Below are positions 1 to 10,365 of a DNA stretch of 64,000 nucleotides, piece by piece. The position numbers and the translations under genes were made by a program. The first letter of the stretch is position 1; each line of letters begins with the position of its first letter. The notes beneath the pieces are model-generated. The model searched no databases and was not told where the DNA came from. It was given only the letters and a program-made list of their open reading frames with translations. The stretch spans positions 4,563,804-4,627,803 of the forward strand of contig JASKMD010000025.1 of the NCBI GenBank assembly GCA_030144725.1, in the 5' to 3' direction. This stretch comes from Haematococcus lacustris. Taxonomy: Eukaryota; Chlorophyta; Chlorophyceae; Chlamydomonadales; Haematococcaceae.

Positions 1-392
1 AGGTTTGTGTTTCTTTTCTGCATGCAAGATTCTGTGAGATTTGATTTGCATCTTACTTATGACGAGATCTTGCGATGCTTAGGGACTTCTCAGGGACTTC
101 TTGAGTGCTAGATGCTGGAGGGGCTTGGTTCAGACTTCTTGCAGCCTTCTGATGGACTTGCTTTTGTTCTGCTTGCAATGACTACTCTTCTCTTGATGGA
201 TTAGTTCTTTACGACGCCTTCACGATGTAAGTACACTGCACTACCCACTGCGCGACTCGGAGGCTGTCGATGAGTATGTAGACAGCCGCAGCGGCAGCAA
301 TAGCCGCACAAGTCAGCATGCTCGACGGCTGCAAGCCGGCACTTAAGCCTCAGCCGACCATGCATCCTGACCGCACAAACTCTACTGTTACA
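1..392 (+). mobile_element. 5' LTR of an LTR retroelement, first 35 bp outside the window
   Basis: Positions 1-392 repeat at 3270-3661 with no difference that I can see. The complete copy downstream begins TGTAACAG and ends CTGTTACA, so this copy lacks its first 35 bases because the window starts inside it. It ends CTGTTACA at 385-392. Apparent LTR identity suggests a recent insertion. The open reading frames inside it are not conserved genes. Confidence 0.85.
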
Positions 393-1590
393 TCTGGTTT
401 CCGCAATTGTTCGTTCATCGCGACCTTTGCGCAGTGACACCGGACCCAACTCAGTCGGAGGTACCATTGGAGCCGGAACTGATGGCCTCAGCTCCAGCGC
501 TTGTCACTGTGCCTGCTGCTGCAGAGACTGCTGCTTCTAGAAGTCGCTGTACAGCTTGTACCTGCTGTGCTTGCTGTGCAATGCTGTTTCGCAGATTGCC
601 TTTGCCCGTTTACACGGAGATCCCGCTTAAGCGGAGCCTGCTGTCGTGCAGAGCCTGCGTTTGCAGAGGCTTGTATTGCTGACTTGCTCTGCCCGTACAC
701 ACGGAGACTCCCGCTTGCGCGGAGCCTGCTGTTGCAGAGAATGCTTTGTCCCGCTCACGCGGAGGAATGCTTAGCTTGTCTTGCACAATGTCATGTGCGC
801 TGCTTGCCACCTACATCCCCGCCACCACCCTAACTGATGGGAGCCTAGCACCAAACCTGGCCAAAGAAGCAGCCAACCGTCCATAGCCTGCCCTTAGCAG
901 AGTTACATCATAGTGAAACTGTAGCCAAGACACATCCAGCGCCTTGCTGAGACCCTGCAACATACTAGGCTGCACAACCTTACACCAACCTGCTCCTTGC
1001 AGGTCCCTACACAACCTGCCCTATGCAGAGCCTCATCTCTATCACCACAACCAGCCTGCTCAAGCAGAGAACAGTACCCTGCAGTGCACCAGCCTTCTGA
1101 GAGCCACAACACACAGCTTAAGTCTGAGTTTAACCTACCAGGCATCGTCTCAAGCTAACAGAAACGACAAGCAGGGCAAAGTGGCATGGGGGCCAGCCCA
1201 GTAGTCATATCTCGACGTCTAAAGGCATGCACTCTCATCTGACCCAGCGATCAGTGCGCCATTCGCCACCCCTCGCCGCTTCTCCAACCCACAGTTCGAC
1301 CATTTGCAGCTCAACTCTAACATTAGCGGAGCCCCACAGCGGAGAGCTCGGATGCCCTTCAACGCTTCTATGAGGAGAACACCTTGCACAGGTACAGTCG
1401 CGGTTGTTGCACCGCCGCATCCCGCTTCCAGCGAGACCTACAGAGCCGCAGTCCCATCGCATCAGCCCTGTTGGCATCAGCCACAGAGACGATACACATC
1501 TCTCGCTTCATGCACCCTGCTGGCTTCAGCCACAGAGACCATCAGCTACAGCCTACACTCCTGCATTCCTTGCAGAGACTAGGGCAACAT

Positions 1591-1824
1591 CATACACAAC
1601 ATGGCAGCAAAGCTACACAGCCCATCAGCCTGCCCACACAAATTAGCCGCATAGCTTCATAGCATGCGCACATCATGGCATCCCAGGTAGCACCTGAGGT
1701 AGCACACATACACAACATGGCAGCAGAGCTACCCAGCCCAGCAGCCTGCCAGAACACTCAAGACGCATAGCGCACGGCATGCGCACATCATGGCAGCCCA
1801 GGTAGCACCTGAGGTAGCACACAA
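1591..1824. repeat. Two tandem copies of a ~116-bp unit inside the LTR element
   Basis: The phrase catacacaacatggcagca recurs at 1591 and 1707, and gcgcacatcatggca followed by caggtagcacctgaggtagcaca recurs about 112-116 bp apart. The copies differ by several substitutions, so this duplication is older than the LTR pair. Confidence 0.7.
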
Positions 1825-2451
1825 CAACGGCACGGGGCAAAGCGATCATGCATTTGCCTAGGGTTGCAGCCTCTTTGCTGCTCCTCTCATGTTCACTCAT
1901 GCATGGGCCACACACTATGCAGTCAGGCACACACACCTCTGCATCCAATCGATCGGGCACATACGCCTAGGCTCTTGAGCTTCGCACCTCAGTTGACCTT
2001 AAAGTGCACAGTACAGCGTCACACATGGCTGCACTGGCTGGCAAAGCATGCCAGTTCACAATCGCGGGCAATCTGTTGTTCCACACTGGCTGAGGGCTCC
2101 GCAGGCTTTGTATCCCTGTTGGCACAATGGCTCCAACCTGACATGTGAGGCACATGATACACCCATCGTCTTGGTTAGGGACAAAGCATATGTCTGCGTA
2201 TGTCCCACCACTCTGTTCAAGCACTACGCAGCCGGCATGGCCTGATTACCCATTGCAACCTGCGCTGAACACAATTACCACATCTTCTGTTTCTCAGTTT
2301 CTGTCACGATGGTTTCTTCAGTCAGCTTGGAAGGAGGAGGAGAACGAGACGACGGTCAGCTCAAGACTCTGATTTCATAGTTTCAGCATGGTTTGCATAG
2401 AGCTCGTTGCATTTGCTTGTCTGTTGCATGTGTAATGGATAATCGGCGGGC

Positions 2452-2576
2452 CGAGTACATTATGCGAAAATAATGGACGAGTCCGAGGCGAGGTGGCCAT
2501 ATACACCGAGGCGCAGCCGAGGTGTATATGGCCGCGGAGACGAGGACGAGTCCATTAGATTCGCGTAATGTGCGAG
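2452..2576. repeat. 125-bp imperfect palindrome (foldback)
   Basis: Outer arms read gtacattatgcgaaaataat and, inverted, attagattcgcgtaatgtgc. The inner stem GGCCATATACACC pairs exactly with GGTGTATATGGCC around a 13-base loop (about 2491-2533). It could be a small MITE nested in the LTR element or a structured RNA segment of it. Confidence 0.7.
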
Positions 2577-2606
2577 GTAGAGGCGATTATCTGGTATATC
2601 TGAGGT

Positions 2607-2697
2607 CCGCGGCCCGTCAATTATACAAAAGTGCTCCCCGCGGCCCGTCAAATATACAAAAGTGCTCCCCGCGGCCCGTCAATTATACAAAAGGGCA
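2607..2697. repeat. Three tandem copies of a 31-bp unit
   Basis: The unit ccgcggcccgtcaa, then (t/a)tatacaaaagtgctcc, begins near 2609, 2640 and 2671. The copies differ by one or two bases. Confidence 0.85.
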
Positions 2698-3220
2698 GTC
2701 AACGTTAGGTCAAATATCTGAAGTTTTTGACGACGAAGTGGCTTAGCAGCAACGACAAAGCGTTCTATTTGTCTATTCGCAATGAGCGCGGCCTGCCCAA
2801 AGCCCGAAGCTTCCAGTCAACATGCCAGCCTGGCAATTATAAGTATACATGCCAGCCTGGCAATAGGCCGCTAAGCTACCGCGCTTTGTTGCATTTGTTG
2901 CGTTGAGGTTGCAATAGTTGCGTATGCGAGCTTTTTCGGGTAACTCGCGACTTGCAGGTTTCGACGTGCAAGCCTTACATGCAACTAGCACACTCGCGAC
3001 TAGCGGTACACTTGTGGAACACGCGGAGTAAGCTGCTCGCACTTTGCAGCCTTGAAATACTCATCCGAGTTATGAAGAATTATTTGATCCTGTATTTTGC
3101 ATACACTTCAGATATAGCCTGTTCCTGCCTGCTTGTCATTGCCTGCCTGTCTATGCTTGCTGTTGCATGACTGTGAACACAAATGACCTCAACACTGCAA
3201 GCTCCGGGACGTAGCTTTTC

Positions 3221-3234
3221 GGAGTGGGGGAGAG
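3221..3234 (+). promoter_or_regulatory. Polypurine tract priming plus-strand synthesis
   Basis: GGAGTGGGGGAGAG lies directly before the LTR start TGTAACAG. This is the expected place and composition of the polypurine primer of LTR retroelements, and it orients the element on the plus strand. Confidence 0.7.
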
Positions 3235-3661
3235 TGTAACAGTCCAGACACTCAGCTAGGATGAATGGTAGGTTTGTGTTTCTTTTCTGCATGCAAGATT
3301 CTGTGAGATTTGATTTGCATCTTACTTATGACGAGATCTTGCGATGCTTAGGGACTTCTCAGGGACTTCTTGAGTGCTAGATGCTGGAGGGGCTTGGTTC
3401 AGACTTCTTGCAGCCTTCTGATGGACTTGCTTTTGTTCTGCTTGCAATGACTACTCTTCTCTTGATGGATTAGTTCTTTACGACGCCTTCACGATGTAAG
3501 TACACTGCACTACCCACTGCGCGACTCGGAGGCTGTCGATGAGTATGTAGACAGCCGCAGCGGCAGCAATAGCCGCACAAGTCAGCATGCTCGACGGCTG
3601 CAAGCCGGCACTTAAGCCTCAGCCGACCATGCATCCTGACCGCACAAACTCTACTGTTACA
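3235..3661 (+). mobile_element. 3' LTR, complete, 427 bp
   Basis: Bounded by the perfect 8-bp inverted termini TGTAACAG and CTGTTACA. Positions 3270-3661 match 1-392. The host sequence that follows (tattacatatggg) is found uninterrupted at 7694, after ccaccgg, which gives a related unoccupied site for comparison. Confidence 0.88.
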
Positions 3662-4006
3662 TATTACATATGGGTAAAACGCTATTAATAGGCAAAGCGC
3701 ACTGCTATTAACCACTCCTCGTGGTGGCCCTGGGAGCAGTCACACAGACCTTGGTCTAGGTGGCCTGGCAAAGCTTATCTCACCAACCAATGCATGCAGT
3801 GGCAAAGCGTGTTTCATGGCAGTATTTCATTACAGACGTTGCATGTGGGAACTGCAATGGTGGTTGCCTTGACTTTGTGCCCATTTGTTGTATGTGTTAT
3901 GTTGTCGTACCAGAGGAATATTGATACGTTGTTTAAGAATGATGTAATTGGCAGCACTCATTGCACTCATACTACGACGTCTAAAACATTATACCATGCG
4001 AGTAGG
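3662..4006. repeat. 345-bp dispersed repeat, copy 1
   Basis: This stretch matches 7694-8038 with no difference that I can see. Both copies contain the same 71-codon frame beginning MQWQSVFH, which matches no family I know and diverges exactly where the repeat ends. I treat it as repeat sequence and not as a gene. The LTR element lies directly against its 5' side. Confidence 0.85.
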
Positions 4007-4295
4007 GAGCGCAATCTAGTCTAGATCTAGACGAGATCTCGACTAGTCAAATCTAGTCACATTTTACCATGCGAGACGCCGTTCACATGGAGTCCTCTTG
4101 TGCATGGACTAACCAAGAACTCAATTGTCACGTTAGCGGCACGTAATATCTGGTGTAAGCGTGGTTGTGGGTAAAGAAATGTTGCTACTCTAGGCACACC
4201 CAATGAGCACCTGCCAACATCTCGTTCTGCCAGGGCTAACCTAAACTTGGACCCTTCGGCTCAACCTGTGGGTGAGAGTCTGAGAGGGTTAGGGG
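4007..4295. other. Unique flank, nothing recognised
   Basis: Contains the short palindrome-like run tctagtctagatctagacgagatctcgacta near 4014. No coding or RNA feature is apparent. Confidence 0.4.
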
Positions 4296-4746
4296 CAGTG
4301 ATGGGTAATACGTGTATCGATACAGGAAATACAAGAAAATACAAGAAAAAACGTGTATTTTCTGTATCGATACAATACAGCGATACAGAGGCAACATGTC
4401 ACGCGGGAAAGGAGCAGCTAGGAGCAGCGCAGCCAGTCTCGCAGCCTGTCCTTGATGGCTGGCAGGACGGCGACGGCGGAAAGTCAGGGCCTCCCAACTT
4501 TGATGTTCTTGCATGTAAAACCGGCACATGCGACCGACTGCTCCGGGAGCAGGCCGATGGCTTTAGCACCGCGCGGCATGGCTTTAGCGCGAACTCTTGT
4601 TGTGGCAGCAGCCAGCAGCTGCTTCGAAGGCATCCACGCAACTTGCCGGCCGGCACTTGTATTTTTTGATACGATACGTGTATTTCTGTATTATACAAAA
4701 AATACGTATCGGTATCGATACACGTATCTTGTATTACCCATCACTG
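4296..4746. mobile_element. hAT-type MITE (451 bp) with 8-bp target duplication
   Basis: Terminal inverted repeats CAGTGATGGGTAATAC and GTATTACCCATCACTG are perfect over 16 bp. They are flanked by the direct repeat GTTAGGGG at 4288-4295 and 4747-4754. An 8-bp duplication with CA(G)TG termini is the signature of hAT transposition. The AT-rich subterminal regions repeat cgtgtat, cgatac and tacaagaaaa motifs, and the middle is GC-rich. No transposase is encoded, so it is non-autonomous. Confidence 0.9.
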
Positions 4747-4754
4747 GTTAGGGG

Positions 4755-6960
4755 TAGGGAGCGACCGGCCCACATATAATTATCTTTATAGTTTTATATA
4801 CCTGGTCACCCCCGCCATTGGCTGCACCCCCATGGCTCAAGACATCACATCTAACTCATTTTTGCACGGATGAGGCCGCCGAATCGTGCGATGAGCTGCT
4901 TATGGCTTGACTAGAGTGCGGCCAGCCCCAGCGGTTTGCCGGGTGGCTGGCCCCCAACACGCGACGTGTTCTGGCGCCACGCAAACACTCTTAGCAACCG
5001 CTGTAGGCAGCTTGGACCCAGCGCGGCGTGAACGGCGCATCCCAACTATTTTTTAAACCAGCATGCAACAGCGCTATAAATCGCATTCTTCAACACGGGT
5101 TCAGTCCACATGTGACAGCAATGTCAAGGTGGTCTCCGCATCGGTGTTTGTGGTTCTTTTTTCGCCCAACGCACCTAGAATCAGTCAAAAAGATGCATAA
5201 ACTGAGCTGATATGAGTGTTCACCCCCCCACATGAAACGGCCCACACATCAAGACAACGCGTTTCTGTTTTCCAAACACGTTAGGTGACCACACAAGGAG
5301 CCGCGCTGAACTGGTGATACATCATTTGACGTCCTCGGTGGACAGTTATGGCAGCCGGAAAAAGTGCAATTTTAAAGGAATCTGACGTGACACGAGTTGC
5401 ACGCTGTTCGGGTGCAGGGACAGGCCACACGCCATACAAACACCCTTGAACATGTCATCAGCACTAGCACTAGCACTAGAACACATGTTAGGGGGGGTAC
5501 TGCGCCCGACGAAAATTCAAACATTTGAAAAGCTGGGCCGCTCAGCGCGATAGCTGTTCTCTGATCACAGCCCCACTAAGTAGGCTATTCCCAACACAAC
5601 GCGACCTAATCTTTCAGCACCCCCGCCCGCCCCGGCACAGGTGCACATCAGCCCGAGCAGCCCGCTAGCTTCGCTTTGATGAGCTGCACCGCCCTGCACA
5701 AAAATCGCTGTAAAACTCTTAAAGACCGGTCGGACTTTATCAGGGGTGCGGCCAATGGCGGGGGTGACCACCTTGAGAACTTTTATATGTTTTATATGTC
5801 CTCGAATCTTGCATCTGCTCTTACCGCCGACCAGCGCATTGGCTGCGCCTAGCCCCAATGACCCCAATGCGCTGGGTTCGTATGGTCTGCCCAAGTTTGC
5901 CCATACCACCACGCAAACCATAGGAGGGAAGGAAAGCACTGTCGCTCAGGTGTAGAACCAGGTCAAAGGCTTCACTACGCGCGCCAACTATCGCCAGTTA
6001 TCGCCAGTTATTCGAATCAGCTCGATAAAGAAGCTGGTCGTCATCGCATGAGCAGTAGCCAAGAGCAGCAGGTAGGAGGCGCTTGGAGCGTCAGCTTGGA
6101 CTTCCGGGGAGTGCACATGCAGCTGGGGTGTTAATCTTGTTCATCTGCTTGCTAAGCCTTAGCTGACTGATTAGCCACGATGACTTAGCCACGACAGCGT
6201 AGAGCAGCAGCCAATAAGGAGGTAGCAAGGAGTTAGTAAGGCATGACATGGACATGAGTGACCCCCAATGCCCAGCCTAATCACAAGGATGCCTCATGCT
6301 GGCTGCAGGCTCCATGATCATACCCCTGTCCCTTGCCCCCTTCTGGACATGTTGTGTTGTGTGTTGTTGTGTTGTGTCACCTTGTTGTTGGGGTAGGTAA
6401 AGCGTGATGCCAGCAGCCACCCCTCCCCTCCCCCCTAAAGTCTAGCCCACCTCAGTCCAGCCCAGCCCAGCCCAGCCCAGCCCACCCTGATTTGGTGCCA
6501 TGGGGCATAGGCAGCAAGGCTAAAGCAAGGAGGTGCAGCCGGTCCTTGCTTGTTGTGCACATAGCATAGGTGGTGTGTGAGGCATGAGTCAATGTGTTGT
6601 CTGTTTTTTGGTGGTGTGGTGTACCACTAAGCACAAAGTAATGATTGTAAGACATGACATGGCAGGTTTGCACGTGCAAGGTGTCTGTCATGATGGCTTG
6701 GATGACATGCACACCAGTAACTGCAGTGAGACGATCAGAATTCATACTTAGGTGAGAATGTGAATTGACTCTCCATGACGACCCTCCACAGGGTCGGTAG
6801 GACTCTGCTCAGGGTCGGCAAGACCATTTTTAGACATACACCCCCCCCTTCAGCCCACACCGCCTCCCAACGTCACACGTCCAACGTCCACGTCGAACGT
6901 GTGTATGAGCTTGCTATGGATATGGGGGTCAATGGGCTGCTCACGGCTAGTTGGCTTAGG
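4755..6960. other. About 2.2 kb without a recognised gene
   Basis: Only short open frames occur, and none looks like a known domain. It holds small simple repeats: actagc trimers near 5464, gtgttgt near 6350, and cagcc pentamers at 6456-6484. Two phrases of the type (c)agggtcgg(t/c)a(a/g)gac occur near 6790-6825. Confidence 0.5.
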
Positions 6961-6984
6961 CTGACTTGGCGTGAAAAGTACGCT

Positions 6985-7050
6985 CTTGCATGGGCTCGAA
7001 CCCGCAACCTCTCGCACTAGGCAGCTAACTAAGTGTGCGCTAAGCCAAGG
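6985..7050 (-). repeat. tRNA-like sequence, probably a SINE head or tRNA pseudogene
   Basis: Read on the minus strand it has TGGCTTAGCGC (7048-7038), close to a pol III A box, and GGTTCGAGCCC (7002-6992), a perfect B box, about 36 bases apart as in a tRNA. A T-arm-like GGGTTCGAGCCC is present, but I cannot pair a convincing acceptor stem. A tRNA-derived SINE is therefore more likely than a working tRNA. Confidence 0.45.
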
Positions 7051-7086
7051 ACTATAATTATAGTCTTATAGCATATAACTATGTAG

Positions 7087-7191
7087 TAGATAATGGTGTC
7101 GCGGGTCGTTTTAGGCGGTTTAGAAAGGCGAGGTCGAGGCCCTGGCGCGGGGCAGCTCGAGACCGAAGCCAGCGGACACGGAGCGTAGCGA
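7087..7191. repeat. Half of the 200-bp palindrome family
   Basis: It begins TAGATAATGGTGTCGCGGGT and runs to the palindrome centre (gagcgtagcga), then switches to unrelated sequence. It matches the left arm of 10166-10365. It is followed at 7192-7245 by the inverse of 7652-7700 (taataccggtggttttaag). Confidence 0.75.
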
Positions 7192-7248
7192 TATGTAATA
7201 CCGGTGGTTTTAAGTGTTACAAAGCAGTAAAACTCCATTACTACATAG

Positions 7249-7446
7249 TAATGGAGTTTTACTCAATTGTAATCGTTAATAGACCTCGTTTTAAGAATCG
7301 TTAACTGCAGCGACCTGGTGTATTAACAAAAGTGGTTGCCAACGAACACGTAACAGCCGGCCAACACCATCGCAGGTGACAAGAAGCATCACATTGCGCG
7401 GCTTCGCCGCGCCTGTAGAGCTTCGCCTACGTAAAACTCAATTACA
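7249..7446 (-). repeat. Foldback spacer unit, inverted orientation
   Basis: Reverse complement of the unit at 9962-10165 and 10366-10566. Shared phrases, read on the minus strand, are acgtaggcgaagctct, gcgcggcgaagccgcgcaatg, gttacgtgttcgttgg and taacgattcttaaaacgagg. The cggcttcgccgc core is itself a small hairpin. Confidence 0.8.
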
Positions 7447-7447
7447 C

Positions 7448-7648
7448 TAGATAATGGAGTCGCTAGGGTCGTTTCAGGTGGTTGAAAAAGGCTCGGTCTC
7501 GGCCCTGGCGCGGGACAGCTCTCGACCTCAGCCAGCGGCCACGTCGCTACGCTCCGTGTCCGCTGGCTTCGGTCTCGAGCTGCCCCGCGCCAGGGCCTCG
7601 ACCTCGCCTTTTTAAACCGCCTAAAACGACCCGCGACACCATTATCTA
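7448..7648. repeat. ~200-bp near-perfect palindrome, copy 1
   Basis: Arms start TAGATAATGGAGTCGC and end GCGACACCATTATCTA. Through the middle, the run ctcgacctcagccagcggcc faces its near-complement around gtcgctacgctcc. As single-stranded DNA or RNA it would fold into one hairpin of nearly 100 bp. Confidence 0.88.
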
Positions 7649-7693
7649 CTACGTAATGGAGTTTTACTGCTTTGTAACACTTAAAACCACCGG

Positions 7694-8038
7694 TATTACA
7701 TATGGGTAAAACGCTATTAATAGGCAAAGCGCACTGCTATTAACCACTCCTCGTGGTGGCCCTGGGAGCAGTCACACAGACCTTGGTCTAGGTGGCCTGG
7801 CAAAGCTTATCTCACCAACCAATGCATGCAGTGGCAAAGCGTGTTTCATGGCAGTATTTCATTACAGACGTTGCATGTGGGAACTGCAATGGTGGTTGCC
7901 TTGACTTTGTGCCCATTTGTTGTATGTGTTATGTTGTCGTACCAGAGGAATATTGATACGTTGTTTAAGAATGATGTAATTGGCAGCACTCATTGCACTC
8001 ATACTACGACGTCTAAAACATTATACCATGCGAGTAGG
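7694..8038. repeat. 345-bp dispersed repeat, copy 2
   Basis: Same sequence as 3662-4006. Here it continues upstream without a break into ttaaaaccaccgg, so this copy shows what the insertion site of the LTR element may have looked like. Confidence 0.85.
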
Positions 8039-8830
8039 CGCACTGCTATTAACAAAAAGTGCAAGTGAAAAAGTGCTATTAATAGAGCTCACATGCAACC
8101 GTTTCCACTATTCGGCTAAACTGCTCACTACTATGATACTGATACGCTCCCGCTCTTCGGTGCCTCCTTCACAACAGCAGCATCCAGAGGGGCCCCTGCT
8201 CATTCAGCAACCACAGGGACCACACCGAAGGCAACAGCAAGTGCAATGCAAACAAGACGGGGACCAAGTGACAGGTGGTTAAGCTACTCAAGCAACACGG
8301 ACACGTTATAATATGATGCCCTACATGCGTCACGATGGTGTGGAGGTAGTGTCATACGGCGGCCTGCCCCGCCGTTTGCACAATGTTCTCGACTCCCTCC
8401 CCTTCCTCATCACCCACCAAGGTCTCTGCTGTGGCGCCATGTCGCCGTAGGTCCTGGGTTGCATGGTAAGACAAGGCAACAGAAGGCAGGACAAGGTGTG
8501 GCAAGGGTGCAACACTAGGGGTGAGGGAGGGCAGCATTGGGGGCAGTAGCAACCTTATTCTAGAAATGGCGAGCCTATTGTGGGTGTCCCTTTGTAAGTC
8601 CCTAAGTGGCTGCAGCTTGGCACTTCTTGCTTGCAACCCATCAAACCCCCACAATCTAGCCCAAGCAATAAGCATCATCCTCTCATTCCACATCCACAAT
8701 CACCAGCTAGATTGACTCCGCTTGCCCCTACGCCTATCACAACTGTATCTAGGCTGGCTGCCCTCAGCTGCAGACAACCAGCGTCTCAAGCATTGCCGTA
8801 GGCTTGCTGCCAGCTCGGTAAGCCCCAATC
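8039..8830. other. Spacer without a recognised gene
   Basis: Short open frames on both strands (for example 8352-8699 minus) show no known domain and no splice-supported extension. Confidence 0.4.
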
Positions 8831-9310
8831 GAAGCTCTATTGGCGCGGCGAAGCCGCGCAATGTGATGCTTCTTGTCACCTGCGATGGTGTTGGCCACAG
8901 GGTTGTGACTTTGCGTCTTTCATTTCTTTCATTTCATCATTTCAGCATGAAATCGGTGAAATTTCATGAAAAGAATGAAAGACATGAAACGGGATGAAAA
9001 CGCGTGGTTGCCATCTCTATCTAGGAGTTAGGCTGTAGAAGAATGTTGTGCTGGAGTACCCGTGGCAATGCCAGGGAAGGGCCAGCGAGCATGAGCCACC
9101 TCAGCCATCGGGCTCTACTCGTGCTGCCGGGTGCTGGGGGCTACCGGGATTTCATTTGTTGCAGTGAAACTTTCATTTGTTGCACGTGAAAGATTTCAGT
9201 GCAAAATTTCATGAAATACATGAAATTTCACAACCCTGGTTGGCCAGCTGTTACGTGTTCGTTGGCAACCACTTTTGTTAATACACCAGGTCGCTGCAGT
9301 TAACGATTCT
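8831..9310 (+). repeat. Foldback spacer unit interrupted by a hAT MITE
   Basis: 8831-8897 and 9239-9310 together give the spacer unit seen intact at 9975-10115. The break falls in tgttggcc/ggctgttacg and is filled by the 341-bp MITE at 8898-9238. Confidence 0.85.
8898..9238. mobile_element. hAT-type MITE (341 bp) with 8-bp target duplication
   Basis: Termini CAGGGTTGTGA and TCACAACCCTG are perfect inverted repeats of 11 bp. They are flanked by GTTGGCCA at 8890-8897 and 9239-9246. The subterminal regions are packed with TTTCAT/ATGAAA motifs, typical of repeated transposase-binding sites in hAT ends. No coding capacity. The empty-site sequence is present in neighbouring spacer copies. Confidence 0.92.
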
Positions 9311-9560
9311 TAGTTCCGTTTTCATGCGTTATAATAGTTAATAGCCTGCTTTTTATGAGATTTAGTTCCCTATTATGCTCTTAAAAACGCGGGACGCGGA
9401 CCATATTAGATAAGTGCATAGCTGGTTCAAACTGGCTGCCGTTGCAGGTCGCGTATGGTGCTACCACGCCCCGCCCTTCGCTCCAAAACAAAGTGTTGCT
9501 CCAGAAGTGCGGCTTCGCCGCACAGAATGTAGCCACAACGCACCTAAAACGGAACTAAAT
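9311..9560. other. Spacer between foldback units
   Basis: It opens with ttagttccgttttcatgcg and ends cctaaaacggaactaaat, so it has weak inverted ends of its own (tTAGTTCCGTTTT / AAACGGAACTAAat). It may be another degenerate foldback element. It contains the gtgcggcttcgccgcac hairpin near 9517. Confidence 0.45.
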
Positions 9561-9760
9561 TAGATAGTGGAAGCGCCCGTGGCGTTTTAGGCCCCCAAAA
9601 TCGCTCGGCCTCGGCTCTGGAGCGTAACAGCTCTCGACCTCAGCCAGCAGCCGCGTCGCTACGCTCCGCGGCTGCTGGCTTCGGTCTCGAGCTGTTACGC
9701 TCCAACGCCTCGGCCTCGCGTTTTTAGGGCGCCTAAAACTACCGGCGCTTCCACTATGTA
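9561..9760. repeat. 200-bp palindrome, copy 2 (divergent arms)
   Basis: Begins TAGATAGTGGAAGCGCCCGT and ends with its near-complement ACCGGCGCTTCCACTATGTA. The central part (ctcgacctcagccagcagcc / ggctgctggcttcggtctcgag) is the same family as copies 1, 3 and 4, while the outer arms differ. Confidence 0.85.
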
Positions 9761-9761
9761 G

Positions 9762-9961
9762 TAGATAATGGTGTCGCGGGTCGTTTTAGGTGGTTGTGAC
9801 AGGTGAGGCCGAGGCGCTGGAGCGTAACAGCTCGAGACCGAAGCCAGCAGCCGCGGAGCGTAGCGACGCGGCTGCTGCTGAGGTCGAGAGCTGTTACGCG
9901 ACAGCGCCGAGACCGAGCCTTTTTCAACTACCTAAAACGGCCCAGGCGACTCCATTATCTA
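9762..9961. repeat. 200-bp palindrome, copy 3
   Basis: Begins TAGATAATGGTGTCGCGGGT and ends GCGACTCCATTATCTA, and is centred on gcggagcgtagcgacgcgg. It follows directly on copy 2. Confidence 0.88.
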
Positions 9962-10165
9962 GTGTAATTGAGTTTTACGTAGGCGAAGCTCTATTGGCGC
10001 GGCGAAGCCGCGCAATGTGATGCTCCTTGTGACCTGCGATGGTGTTGGCCGGCTGTTACGTGTTCGTTGGCAACCACTTTTGTTAATACACCAGGTCGCT
10101 GCAGTTAACGATTCTTAAAACGAGGTCTATTAACGGTTACAATTGAGTAAAACTCAATTACGTAG
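9962..10165 (+). repeat. Foldback spacer unit, intact copy
   Basis: Runs from gtgtaattgagttttacgta to aaaactcaattacgtag. Its ends are themselves inverted (gtaattgagtttta / taaaactcaatta). It contains the uninterrupted tgttggccggctgttacg that is split by the MITE at 8898. Confidence 0.85.
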
Positions 10166-10365
10166 TAGATAATGGTGTCGCGGGTCGTTTTAGGCGTTGT
10201 AAAAGGCGAGGCCGAGGCCCTGGCGCGGGGCAGCTCGAGACCGAAGCCAGCGGCCACGGAGCGTAGCGACGTGGCCGCTGGCTGAGGTCGAGAGCTGTCC
10301 CGCGCCAGGGCCGAGACCGAGCCTTTTTCAACTGCCTAAAACGGCCCAGGCGACTCCATTATCTA
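10166..10365. repeat. 200-bp palindrome, copy 4
   Basis: Same length and ends as copy 3, centred on ggccacggagcgtagcgacgtggcc. The arms are almost perfectly complementary over about 95 bp. Confidence 0.9.

Larger units (their letters stand above)
393..3234 (+). mobile_element. Internal region of a non-autonomous LTR retroelement
   Basis: About 2.8 kb lies between the two LTRs. I find no gag zinc knuckle, protease, integrase, RT or RNase H motif in any frame, only short frames broken by stops. It contains a ~116-bp tandem duplication, a 125-bp palindrome and a 31-bp triplicate. No clear tRNA primer-binding site is visible after the 5' LTR, although a purine tract precedes the 3' LTR. It is best read as a LARD/TRIM-like element mobilised by enzymes encoded elsewhere. 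Strand is set by the purine tract. Confidence 0.7.

Noticed and set aside
201..467. Frames in the LTRs (also 3470-3715 minus)
   Set aside because: They are duplicated with the LTR and run out of it in unrelated ways; no domain.
2452..2576. Hammerhead ribozyme
   Set aside because: GAAA- and CTGATGA-type core elements are not arranged as required; only a palindrome is supported.
3794..4024. Small membrane-like protein MQWQSVFH..., also at 7826-8068
   Set aside because: Both copies belong to a duplicated repeat, the C-termini differ because the repeat ends, and no homologue is known to me.
6985..7050. Functional tRNA gene on the minus strand
   Set aside because: B box and A-box-like words are present but no convincing acceptor or anticodon stem can be drawn.
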